Positions 26,449 to 34,879 of a stretch of DNA of 64,000 nt are shown piece after piece. The position numbers were made by a program, and so were the translations under genes. Origin of the DNA: CAUZWH01 sp965224275. GTDB taxonomy: Bacteria > Pseudomonadota > Alphaproteobacteria > SHVV01. The stretch covers positions 310,001-374,000 of the forward strand of contig CBDCYR010000002.1 of the NCBI GenBank assembly GCA_965224275.1. The letters are read 5' to 3'. The notes under the pieces are model-generated. The model worked only from the letters and a program-made list of their open reading frames with translations. It searched no databases and had not been told where the DNA came from. Each line of letters begins with the position of its first letter. Positions within the stretch are counted from its first letter, which is position 1.

Positions 26449-27915
26449 ATGGCGAAAACGACTTTGATCAAGAACGCGGACTGAGTTGTTGGGTGGGATT
26501 CTCAAACTGGGACCCATAAATACATTCCCCATGGCGACGTCGCGTTCTCCGCCCGTGACATCGTGTTTGTCGGGCGTGACTACCAGGGCGAGGCGAGCAC
26601 GACGATCGATGGCCGCGACCTCATGGTGCTGCCGGGCACGATGAGCCTGCACGCCCAAACCTATCTCGAACTCCCGGGGCGGGGATTCTGGGAGGACTTG
26701 GCCAGCAAGCATCTATGGATGTCGCAGCTGTTCGAATATACCTGGTTGATCCAACCCGATAACGATGCCGCGCTGGCGGCAACCCAGGCTGGGATCTGCG
26801 AATTGCTGAGAAGCGGGTGCACGACCTATGCCGAGCTGTATTGCCCGTGGCCGCCGTTCCCTGGATGGCTCGAAAGTTTAGGCGGCAGCGGCATTCGCGC
26901 CTACGCGTGCCCCATGGTGCAATCGGGGGAATGGTACACCACCGACGGCAAAGAAGTTCTCTATCGCTGGTTTGAGGAGGAGACGGTCGAACGCAACTTC
27001 AATCAGGCGCTCGACATCATCGATGAAGCCGAGAGCCATAGCAGCGGTCGTCTCAAGGGCATGATTGGTGCGGCGCAGGTCGATACCTGCACGGAGGATC
27101 TACTCAAGAAGTCAATCAAGGCGGCCGAGCAACGCGGTATTCCGATGCAAGTTCACGCGTCCCAGTCGGTGTTTGAATTCCGCGAGATCGTTAAGCGTCA
27201 CAACATGACGCCGTTCGAATGGCTCGATAGCTTGGGTGCGCTCGGTCCCCACACGATCATTGGGCATGGCCTCAACGTCGACCGCCACCCCTGGATCAAC
27301 TTCCACACGCAGTACACAGCCGATAACGACGTCGCCCGGCTCGCCCGGACCGGCGCGTCGGTGGCGCACTGCGCCCGCGCGTTCGCGCAGTGGGGCGACA
27401 TGATGCGGAGCATGGGCAGTTATCGTGCGGCCGGGGTTAATCTGGCGCTGGGCACCGATAGTTATCCGCTCGATCTGATCGAGGAAATGCGCATCGCGCT
27501 GTTGCTCTCCAAAGTATCTAGCGGACATGTTGACCTCCTCAAAACTGAGGACATATTTGAGATTGCGACACTTGGCGCCGCCAAAGCGTTGATGCGAGAC
27601 GATATTGGCCGTCTCGCACCCGGTGCCAAGGCAGATGTCGTCTTGGTCGATCTCAAGCATCCCTACCTGCGGCCACTGCGGGACCCGCTGAAGTGCCTGA
27701 TCCATTCGGGAACGGCTGACACCGTCCGCGACGTCTACGTTGATGGCACGCTTGTCGTTTCGAATCGCAAGGTATTGACCATAGATCAGGACGCCGCATT
27801 GGATGAAGTCCAGGCCGGCCAGGCGCGCATCATGGCGCGTATGCCAGAGGCGGATTGGGCGAACCGGACGGCCGACGAGATCTCCCCCTTATGCCTGCAG
27901 GTTGAGGGCGCGTGA
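26449..27915 (+). pseudogene. amidohydrolase with in-frame TGA at codon 12 and a degraded metal motif
   Basis: GGGGAGG precedes an ATG at 26449. The frame reads MAKTTLIKNAD, then TGA (26482-26484), then VVGWDSQTGTHKYI and on to the end at 27915. Homologues usually have tryptophan at the TGA (NADWVVAWD type), so this looks like TGG mutated to TGA. The first metal motif of amidohydrolases (HxH) reads LHAQTYLE, missing one histidine. The later VHAS, GHG and LGTDSYPLD motifs are intact. Re-initiation at GTG 26563 could still give 450 residues. It heads the bkd operon, 12 bases before bkdA1. Confidence 0.6.
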
Positions 27916-27927
27916 GGAACCGGTACG

Positions 27928-29226
27928 ATGCCGAAACCCAAGAAGACTAAGCGGACTCCTGACAAATCTGCAGATCAGACCACCGAGCCCACCCGGCTTA
28001 GCTTGCACGTACCGGAGCCGGCCGTTCGGCCGGGCGACGAACCCGACTTCTCGCATATCGAGATCCCACGAGCCGGCGAGACCCGGCGTCCGCCGATCGA
28101 CGTCGATGCCGCCGAGATCAAGGACCTGGCCTATTCGATTGTTCGGGTGATGAATCGCTACGGCGAAGCGGTGGGCCCGTGGGCTGAGTTCATCGGCGGG
28201 GACCTCGACGACGACCTGCTGCTCAAAGGACTGCGCGACATGATGACCACGCGCAGCCTCGATGCGCGTATGACGCTGGCCCAGCGCCAGGGCAAGACCA
28301 GCTTTTACATGCAGTGCACGGGCGAAGAAGCCGTCGCTTGCGCGTTTCAGGCTGCGCTACGGCCGGGCGACATGAATTTCCCCACCTACCGCCAGCAAGG
28401 TTTGTTGATCAGCCAGGGGCGCAATCTGATCCTCGAAATGATGTGCCAGATCTACTCGAACGAGAAAGACAAGCTTCGCGGCCGGCAACTGCCCGTACTC
28501 TATTCAAATCGCGCGCACGGATTTTTCTCGATTTCCGGCAATCTCGGCACCCAGTTCCTCCAGGCCGTCGGTTGGGCGATGGCCTCAGCGATCAAAGGCG
28601 ACGATAAGATCGCCGTTGGCTGGATTGGCGACGGATCCACTGCAGAAAGCGATTTCCATGCCGCCCTGGTCTACGCCTCGGTGTATCGCCCGCCGGTGGT
28701 TCTTAACGTGGTCAACAATCAATGGGCAATTTCAACGTTTAGCGGCATCGCCGGTGGCGAGAGCGCGACCTTTGCCGCCCGCGCCCATGGTTATGGCTTT
28801 CCCGCGCTGCGGGTTGACGGCAACGATTACCTCGCGGTCTACGCTGCGGCAAAGTGGGCGTCGCAACGGGCTCGGCGCAACATGGGGCCCACATTGATCG
28901 AACTGGTGACCTACCGGGCTGCCGCTCATTCGAGTTCCGACGATCCTTCCAAATACCGACCCAGAGAGGAATCCGACGCCTGGCCGTTGGGCGACCCGGT
29001 CGAGCGTTTCAAGAACCATCTGATCGTGCGAGACATCTGGTCGCAAGAACGCCACGATCAGGCCGAAGCCGAGATCGACGACGACATTCTCCTGTTGCAA
29101 AAGGAAGCTGAGAGCCACGGCACCCTGCATGATGGCGGCTCGCCATCGGTCGGTGACATGTTTGAGGGCGTCTACAAGGAAATGCCGCCGCACTTGCGCG
29201 AGCAACGCAAGGAGTCAGGTGCCTAG
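27928..29226 (+). CDS. bkdA1: branched-chain 2-oxoacid dehydrogenase E1 component, alpha subunit
   Basis: A 432-residue ThDP-dependent E1-alpha. The ThDP motif is GDGSTAESDFHAALVYA from about residue 234, ending in NN at 263-264. TFPTYR-type substrate residues (NFPTYRQQG), KLRGRQLP and the phosphorylation-loop-like YRAAAHSSSDDPSKYR follow. With E1-beta it decarboxylates branched-chain 2-oxoacids for transfer to lipoyl-E2. Its TAG stop is created by a MITE insertion: without the element the stop would be TAA, 2 bases before bkdA2. E2 and E3 genes are not in the window. Confidence 0.9.
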   Translation: MPKPKKTKRTPDKSADQTTEPTRLSLHVPEPAVRPGDEPDFSHIEIPRAGETRRPPIDVDAAEIKDLAYSIVRVMNRYGEAVGPWAEFIGGDLDDDLLLKGLRDMMTTRSLDARMTLAQRQGKTSFYMQCTGEEAVACAFQAALRPGDMNFPTYRQQGLLISQGRNLILEMMCQIYSNEKDKLRGRQLPVLYSNRAHGFFSISGNLGTQFLQAVGWAMASAIKGDDKIAVGWIGDGSTAESDFHAALVYASVYRPPVVLNVVNNQWAISTFSGIAGGESATFAARAHGYGFPALRVDGNDYLAVYAAAKWASQRARRNMGPTLIELVTYRAAAHSSSDDPSKYRPREESDAWPLGDPVERFKNHLIVRDIWSQERHDQAEAEIDDDILLLQKEAESHGTLHDGGSPSVGDMFEGVYKEMPPHLREQRKESGA

Positions 29227-29489
29227 TGCCCCCTATCACAATTCCGCAGTACGTAGGACTGCGATCAGATGTTCCCGGCTAGGAGCGTGGTGCGCCGTGA
29301 TGCTGGCGCATCACAAGCGCCGCGCGACGACGTGCGGGGGCATTTGATCGCCGCCCAATGGGTCGCTTATCCTGCTCCCTCGGGGCGTCGAGAACTCTCG
29401 CCGATACACCAACATCGCCTTCGCGCACTCTCCTACCGAGGAAACAGGATAAGCGATCCTACATGCTGCGGAATTGTGATAGGGGGCAC
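29226..29489. mobile_element. 264-bp MITE with TA target duplication, between bkdA1 and bkdA2
   Basis: The two ends are perfect inverted repeats of at least 23 bases (29226-29248 and 29467-29489, starting GTGCCCCCTATCACAATTCC). The repeats continue imperfectly for about 10 more. TA flanks both sides (29224-29225 and 29490-29491), the target duplication of IS630/Tc1-mariner elements. A second inner inverted repeat of about 21 bases (29363-29383 with 29437-29456) makes the centre able to fold. There is no transposase frame, so it is non-autonomous. It splits what would be a tightly spaced operon. Confidence 0.88.
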
Positions 29490-29495
29490 TAAGCA

Positions 29496-30509
29496 ATGCC
29501 GCAAATGAACATGATCGAGGCGGTGCGCGATGCGCTCGACGTCAAGATGGACGAGGATCCCGACGTCGTTACATTCGGCCAGGATGTCGGTTACTTCGGT
29601 GGCGTCTTTCGCTGCACGAGTGGTTTACAGGAAAAATATGGCGCGTCGCGCTGCTTCGACACGCCGATCAACGAAAGCGGCATTATCGGTGCCGCGATTG
29701 GAATGTGCGCCTACGGTCTGCGCCCTGTCGCCGAGATTCAGTTCGCCGATTACATGTACCCTGCCTACGACCAGATCGTCTCCGAGGCGGCCCGCATTCG
29801 CCATCGCTCCGGCGGCGAGTTCACCGCTCCCCTAACTGTCCGCATGCCAACCGGCGGTGGCATATTCGGCGGCCAGACCCACAGCCAGAGCCCGGAAGCG
29901 CTGTTCACCCACGTGGCAGGCTTGAAAACCGTGATCCCCTCGAATCCCTATGATGCAAAGGGCTTGCTGATTGCCGCTATCGAAGATGACGACCCGGTTA
30001 TCTTCCTCGAGCCGAAGCGGTTGTATAACGGTCCCTTCGACGGCCACCACGAGCGGCCGATCGCACCGTGGTCCGAGCATGCGCTGAGTGACGTGCCCAA
30101 CGGGCACTACACCGTGCCGCTCGGTGAGGCGGCGATTCGCCGCACCGGCAACGACGTTACCGTGCTCGCCTACGGCACCATCGTTCATGTCGCCGAAGCC
30201 GCGGTTGAAGAAACCGGGATCGATGCCGAGATTATCGACCTCCGCACATTGCTACCGCTCGACACCGACGTGATCACCGAATCGGTTCGCAAAACCGGCC
30301 GTTGTGTGATTGCGCACGAAGCCACCCGCACCTCCGGATTTGGCGCTGAGCTTTCAGCCCAAGTTCAGGAGCGTTGCTTTTTTGCGCTGGAGGCACCGAT
30401 CCTTAGGGTAACTGGCTACGACACGCCCTATCCGCACGCCCAGGAGTGGGACTATTTCCCAGGCCCGGCTCGCGTCGCCCACGCTCTACGCCAGGTGACC
30501 GCGGCGTAG
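29496..30509 (+). CDS. bkdA2: branched-chain 2-oxoacid dehydrogenase E1 component, beta subunit
   Basis: A 337-residue transketolase-fold partner of bkdA1: FGQDVGYFGGVFRCT, then NESGIIGAAIGMCAYGLRPVAEIQFADY, RMPTGGGIFGG and the C-terminal swivel domain AYGTIVHVAEAA with EIIDLRTLLPLD. It binds ThDP together with the alpha subunit. Without the MITE its ATG would lie 2 bases after the bkdA1 stop, implying coupled translation that the insertion has separated by 270 bases. Confidence 0.92.
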   Translation: MPQMNMIEAVRDALDVKMDEDPDVVTFGQDVGYFGGVFRCTSGLQEKYGASRCFDTPINESGIIGAAIGMCAYGLRPVAEIQFADYMYPAYDQIVSEAARIRHRSGGEFTAPLTVRMPTGGGIFGGQTHSQSPEALFTHVAGLKTVIPSNPYDAKGLLIAAIEDDDPVIFLEPKRLYNGPFDGHHERPIAPWSEHALSDVPNGHYTVPLGEAAIRRTGNDVTVLAYGTIVHVAEAAVEETGIDAEIIDLRTLLPLDTDVITESVRKTGRCVIAHEATRTSGFGAELSAQVQERCFFALEAPILRVTGYDTPYPHAQEWDYFPGPARVAHALRQVTAA

Positions 30510-30529
30510 CAACCGGCGCGGTGCGACCC

Positions 30530-32365
30530 ATGCATGACCCACCCTTCCGTCCGGTCACCTTCGGCGCCATGGACGTCGACGTCACCGTCGCTGCCGACCG
30601 CTCTCAACGCGTAAGGCTGCGGGCGGCATTGCCGCCGCCCTCAACCAGCTTGTGCGAAATATTGCACGATCGCGCGGTTGCCCACCCGGATCGGGTTTTC
30701 CTGGCCCAACGCGGTGCCGATGGTAGCTGGGAATACGCGACCTACCGTGAGATCAAACAGCATGCTGATTCGATCGCCCAAAGCCTGATCGATCGCAACA
30801 TCGGCCCTGACCAAAGCGTGATGATCCTGTCGCCTAATTCGATCGAGTTCGCCGAGATGATGCTGGGATGCCTGGGTGCGCGCGTGCCGGTCACACCGGT
30901 GAGTCCGGCCTACTCGCTGATGAGCAACGATTTCTCCCTGCTCAGACACATCGCCGACCTGGTGCGGCCGGCCATGATTTTTGCGCAAGAGGTGGAGTCC
31001 TATCAGGCGCCAATCGCAGCGCTTGCAATCGACGGTGTCGAGGTTGTTTCGGTGGGTCCCGCTGCGGCCGGAGCAACGGCGTTTTCCGATCTCGCGCGAA
31101 CACGCGTGACCGACGCCGTGGCGCGATCTATCTCCAATATCGACCCTCAGGCACCGGCAAAGTATCTCTTCACATCGGGGTCAACGGGCCCACCCAAGGG
31201 CGTGATCAACACCCACCGTATGATGTGCGCCAACCTGGCGATGACGAGGTTCTGCCGCCCACCGGCCAGCGATGAAGGCGAGATCGCCGTCGATTGGTTG
31301 CCCTGGCATCACACCTTCGGCGGCAATGCCAATTTCAACAATGCGATGAACACGGGCTCGACGATCTATATCGATGCCGGACGACCGCTCCCGGGGCGCT
31401 TTGACGAAACCATCCGTAATCTTCGCGAGGTCTCGCCGACCGTTTACGGCAGCGTTCCGGCCGCATTTGCGATGCTTGCGCCGGCCATGGAAGGCGATCG
31501 TGAGCTCGCGAAAAGTTTCTTTCGGCGGCTGCACTTGCTGGTATACGGCGGCGCCGCGTTGCCGCGCGACCTCTACCACAGAATTCAGAAACTGGCCGTA
31601 GATACCATCGGCGAACGAATCGTATTCATCACCGGCTATGGCACCACCGAGACGGCACCGTCAATCGCCGGTACTTATTGGATCACCGAATCACCCGGCC
31701 TGCTCGGCTTACCGATGCCAGGTGTCGAGCTTAAGCTCGTCCCGCAAGGCGACGTCTACGACGTCCGCGTCAAGGGGCCGCTGGTAACACCGGGTTACCT
31801 CAGGCGCCCAGACCTTACTGCCGCAGCGTTCGACCAGGACGGCTTCTACATCACCGGCGACGCCGCCCGCTGGCTCGACGAAAACGACCCCCAACAGGGA
31901 TTGGCTTTTGCCGGCAGGATCGCTGAGAACTTCAAGCTCAGGAGCGGGACATGGGTGCAAGCCGGCACCTTGAGACTCGCGGCTATTTCCGCGACCACAC
32001 CGCTGATGCTGGATGCGGTTATCGCGGGTCAAGACGAGGATTATGTTGCGCTCCTGGCATGGCTCAATCTGGCGGCCGCGAAAGCGCTGGTCGCCAATCC
32101 GGAGGGAAAGAGCAGGCGCGAGATCTTGCTCGATCCGGCCGTCGTCGCCCATATCCGCACCGGCCTTGGCACTCACAACGCGCATCAATCGGGCTCGTCA
32201 CGCCGTATCGTACACGCCCTGCTGATGGCTGAACCGGCTGATATCGACGCCGGCGAGATCACCGACAAAGGTTACATCAACCAGCGCACGACCCTGGAGC
32301 GCCGGCGGCATCTGGTGGATCAGCTCTATGCCGATCCACCCGGCGCCGATGTCATCGTGATTTAA
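30530..32365 (+). CDS. feruloyl-CoA-synthetase-like AMP-dependent ligase
   Basis: About 611 residues from ATG 30530, 20 bases after bkdA2. The adenylation motif is YLFTSGSTGPPKGVI. WLPWHHTFGGNANFN, VYGGAALPRDLY, TGYGTTETAP and FAGRIAENFKLRSGTWVQ follow. The GGNANFN, KLRSGTWV and long C-terminus pattern is that of feruloyl-CoA synthetase (Fcs) rather than fatty acyl-CoA synthetases. It would make aryl- or hydroxycinnamoyl-CoA from the acid. Whether the bkd-type E1 acts on a related side chain is inference. Confidence 0.82.
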   Translation: MHDPPFRPVTFGAMDVDVTVAADRSQRVRLRAALPPPSTSLCEILHDRAVAHPDRVFLAQRGADGSWEYATYREIKQHADSIAQSLIDRNIGPDQSVMILSPNSIEFAEMMLGCLGARVPVTPVSPAYSLMSNDFSLLRHIADLVRPAMIFAQEVESYQAPIAALAIDGVEVVSVGPAAAGATAFSDLARTRVTDAVARSISNIDPQAPAKYLFTSGSTGPPKGVINTHRMMCANLAMTRFCRPPASDEGEIAVDWLPWHHTFGGNANFNNAMNTGSTIYIDAGRPLPGRFDETIRNLREVSPTVYGSVPAAFAMLAPAMEGDRELAKSFFRRLHLLVYGGAALPRDLYHRIQKLAVDTIGERIVFITGYGTTETAPSIAGTYWITESPGLLGLPMPGVELKLVPQGDVYDVRVKGPLVTPGYLRRPDLTAAAFDQDGFYITGDAARWLDENDPQQGLAFAGRIAENFKLRSGTWVQAGTLRLAAISATTPLMLDAVIAGQDEDYVALLAWLNLAAAKALVANPEGKSRREILLDPAVVAHIRTGLGTHNAHQSGSSRRIVHALLMAEPADIDAGEITDKGYINQRTTLERRRHLVDQLYADPPGADVIVI

Positions 32366-32376
32366 GCTGACGAGCC

Positions 32377-33006
32377 CTAGGCGACGAAGGCCAGCACCGG
32401 AGCCGTAGCCACCTGCCAGGAGTCGCGTGCCTCCATGCGTGCAATCCAGCTGGCAACGTTGGGGGTCGGCGAAATATCTATTCCCGACGCATCGCGCAAC
32501 ACAAATGCGGTCGCAAGAGCAAAATCAGCCAACGACAACGGGCCGGCTACCCATTCTCGCCCCTTAAGGCTGATATCGAGCACACCCAGCAGTTTGTTGG
32601 TTTCCACCACCGAGGACTCAATCGCGCTTTCGTCCGGTTCACCCATCCCGAACTTGCTCTTGATAACGCGTTCGAACGTCACTTTTTGAAAAGCCGGTCC
32701 GAAGTGGATGGATTGCCAATAAGACCATTGATCGACCAGCGCGCGCGCCACGGGATCGTCGGGGTAGAGCCCACGGTCTGATACCTTCGAGGCCAGGTAT
32801 GTGTTGATCGCACGGCTCTCCCACAGCGTCATCCCGTCATCGTCCAGCACCGGCACTTTGCCGTTCGGGTTCATCGCCAGAAAAGCATCGGTCTTGGTTC
32901 CGGTCTGCATATCAACGTCGACGATGTCGAGTTTGAGACCGAGTTCATTGGCAACCGCCCGCACGCGAACGCAATTGGGGGATAGATCGATATTGTAGAG
33001 TTTCAC
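32377..33006 (-). CDS. glutathione S-transferase family protein
   Basis: GTG at 33006 lies 6 bases after AAGGAG and gives 209 residues starting VKLYNIDLSPNCVRVR. The thioredoxin-like domain contains SPNCVRV (active-site region), NPNGKVPVLDDDG and the glutathione-binding WESRAINTYLA. The all-helical C-domain contains the N-capping box SLADFALATAFVL. Converges with the preceding ligase, stop to stop 11 bases. Substrate unknown. Confidence 0.9.
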   Translation of the reverse strand: MKLYNIDLSPNCVRVRAVANELGLKLDIVDVDMQTGTKTDAFLAMNPNGKVPVLDDDGMTLWESRAINTYLASKVSDRGLYPDDPVARALVDQWSYWQSIHFGPAFQKVTFERVIKSKFGMGEPDESAIESSVVETNKLLGVLDISLKGREWVAGPLSLADFALATAFVLRDASGIDISPTPNVASWIARMEARDSWQVATAPVLAFVA

Positions 33007-33227
33007 TGCGATCTCCTTTTCCTGCTTGTTGGGTATGGGCGAGCTTAGCCGATGCATTTCCGAACCGGATCATTAACAAAGGGAGATGATCCCGTCGACT
33101 CCGGCAATTGTGCGCGCTACGCGTCAACGGCAACTGCATGCATGCTACCGTCTGTTGGAGACGTAGCACCACAATTGAGCCCCCTAGCGAGCAGACAGCC
33201 AATGGCCGACTACACAATCGCCAATCA

Positions 33228-34159
33228 GAGTCCGACTCGAAACTCTATGTTTGATAACAGTACCTTGCGAGCCGCCTTGTGAGGAGTCGGATGTTGGCGA
33301 CAAGAATCCATGCCTGTGCGGAGGCGATTGATTTCTCCCAATCCTTGGCCAGTCGACGGCATCGGTTGAGCCAGGCTAAGGTCCTCTCGACGACCCATCG
33401 TCTGGGCAGGAGCTCGAAGCCCTGGGCGGTGTCTGAGCGCTTGATGATCTCGAGCTTCCAGCGGCCGATGTCCTCAAGGGCGCCCTCGAGTTTCGGTCCC
33501 GCGTAGGCGGCGTCGGCGAAGAGGTGACGCAGCCGGGGGAAGCGATGACGGATCGATTTGAGGACCTCGGGCGCGCCGTCGCGGTCCTGGATATCGGCTG
33601 CGTGCACGATCAGGCCGACCAGCAGGCCGAGTGTATCGGTGACGATGTGACGCTTGCGGCCCTTGATCTTCTTGCCCGCGTCATAGCCCCGAACACCACC
33701 GCTTTCCGTGGTTTTCACGCTCTGGCTGTCGATCACCCCGGCGCTCGGGCCGGCCTCGCGTCCTTCCAGCTCCCGGGCCGCCATGACCAGGTGATGGTTG
33801 ATGCTCTCCAGCAGGCCGTTGGAGCGCCAGTCGTAGAAATAGCGCTGGACCGTGGAAGGCGGAGGGAAGTCGTTCGGCAACATCGCCCACTGGCAGCCCG
33901 TCGAGGCCATGTACATGACCGCATCCATGACATGGCGCAGGTCCGTCGTCCTCGGCCGGCCGATCTTCTTGCGCGGCGGCATGAGCGGCGCGATCAACGC
34001 CCACTCTCGATCCGTCAGGTCGCTTGCGTAGCGCCCGCCACGGCGCTCATAATTCGGGCGAGTGATTTCGGTCCACATGTTGTGCCTCCTCGTTTGCTTT
34101 GACACAACCGAGTAAGCCACAACCGACTGAAATCACTCAACTAGTTTCGGGTTGGCCTC
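33228..34159 (-). mobile_element. IS5-family (IS1031-group) insertion sequence, copy 1
   Basis: A 932-bp element bounded by imperfect inverted ends (GAGTCCGACTCGAAACT at left; the right end read in reverse is GAGGCCAACCCGAAACT) and 3-bp target duplications TCA (33225-33227, 34160-34162). TNA-type duplications are those of the IS1031 group. One transposase gene is on the minus strand. Copies of identical length are at 37885 and 60146. Confidence 0.95.
33245..34078 (-). CDS. IS5-family transposase (copy 1), with a substitution beside the catalytic Glu
   Basis: The ATG at 34078 follows AGGAGG at 7 bases and gives 277 residues (MWTEITRPNY...). A longer frame to 34120 has no ribosome site. DDE residues are visible in GVIDSQSVKT, LFADAAYAG and VERT.AWLNRCRRL. 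In this copy the motif is ERTLAW (TTA), whereas copies 2 and 3 have ERTFAW (TTC), a single base change at 33377. Phe is nearly invariant in this motif, so activity of this copy may be altered. Confidence 0.93.
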   Translation of the reverse strand: MWTEITRPNYERRGGRYASDLTDREWALIAPLMPPRKKIGRPRTTDLRHVMDAVMYMASTGCQWAMLPNDFPPPSTVQRYFYDWRSNGLLESINHHLVMAARELEGREAGPSAGVIDSQSVKTTESGGVRGYDAGKKIKGRKRHIVTDTLGLLVGLIVHAADIQDRDGAPEVLKSIRHRFPRLRHLFADAAYAGPKLEGALEDIGRWKLEIIKRSDTAQGFELLPRRWVVERTLAWLNRCRRLAKDWEKSIASAQAWILVANIRLLTRRLARYCYQT

Positions 34160-34879
34160 TCAGGAAATCGTTACCGAGACCGATGGCTTGCGGGTCTCGA
34201 TACTGACACTTGCCGTAGGCGACAAAGTGCCGTGGCACTACCACTCTCACGTGGCGGACATCTTTGTCTGCGTCGAAGGCACCACGGTGGTTGAGACGAA
34301 GGCGCCGCGTGGTCACCATGAACTGGCACCGGGCAACACGGTAATCATCCCGGCCAAAACGGCCCATCAGGTCACACCCAAGGATGAGACCGGTTGCCGC
34401 TTTACCGTCGTCCAGGGCGTCGGAGCCTATGATTTCGTTCCGGTCGGCCAACCGGACCGCGACTAACCGACGTACCCGCCCATAATTTGCACTGTCTGGC
34501 GGTCATCCGCGGCAAGTGGCAACGCTATTGGTTGCGCGGGTGATAATATCCTGAATGAGTTCACTGCGTGGACCGCCGAGCGCGGTCTGGACAGGTTCGA
34601 TAGCGAGGAAACGCCCCACCTCCTGGCGCGCGAACGCGAACGAAAACACGAAGCCCGGATGGAAACCAATGCGTAGATCGGTAATCCCGAGCACGTCGTT
34701 GCGATGGTAATAGCTGAAGAAGCCATCGGTGAACCACTCGAGGCGGCGCACCGAATCGGATGGCGCGAACGATGCCGGCGCCCGCGTCAGTCTCGGATGG
34801 CTCGAAATCTCGGTGATCGGGCACGACCCAACCAGGCTCGTCAAACCGGTCACGTAAGTGTCCGCATCAACCCCGAGTA

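Larger units (their letters stand above)
33202..34466 (+). pseudogene. cupin-domain gene interrupted by IS5-family copy 1
   Basis: ATG at 33202 and eight codons (MADYTIAN) precede the IS. After the element and one 3-bp duplication the same frame resumes at 34163 with QEIVTETDGLRVSILTLAVGD and runs to 34466. Together they give a 109-residue cupin with the motif DKVPWHYHSHVADIFVCVEG and PGNTVIIPAKTAHQV. The protein-coding part is otherwise intact, so the disruption looks recent. The downstream part has no good start of its own. Confidence 0.88.

Noticed and set aside
26482..26530. UGA in the amidohydrolase as a second selenocysteine codon
   Set aside because: The family has Trp there, not Cys, and the downstream bases form only a 5-bp stem with a 17-base loop, unlike a bacterial SECIS.
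21129..27915. UGA read as tryptophan genome-wide (alternative code)
   Set aside because: Many clear genes here end in TGA (serB, ATP-binding and GST genes), and TGG is used normally for Trp. Only two genes contain an internal TGA, at different residue types.
33524..34102. 192-residue plus-strand frame, repeated in all three IS5 copies
   Set aside because: It is antisense to the transposase and repeats only because the element does; no ribosome site or family match.
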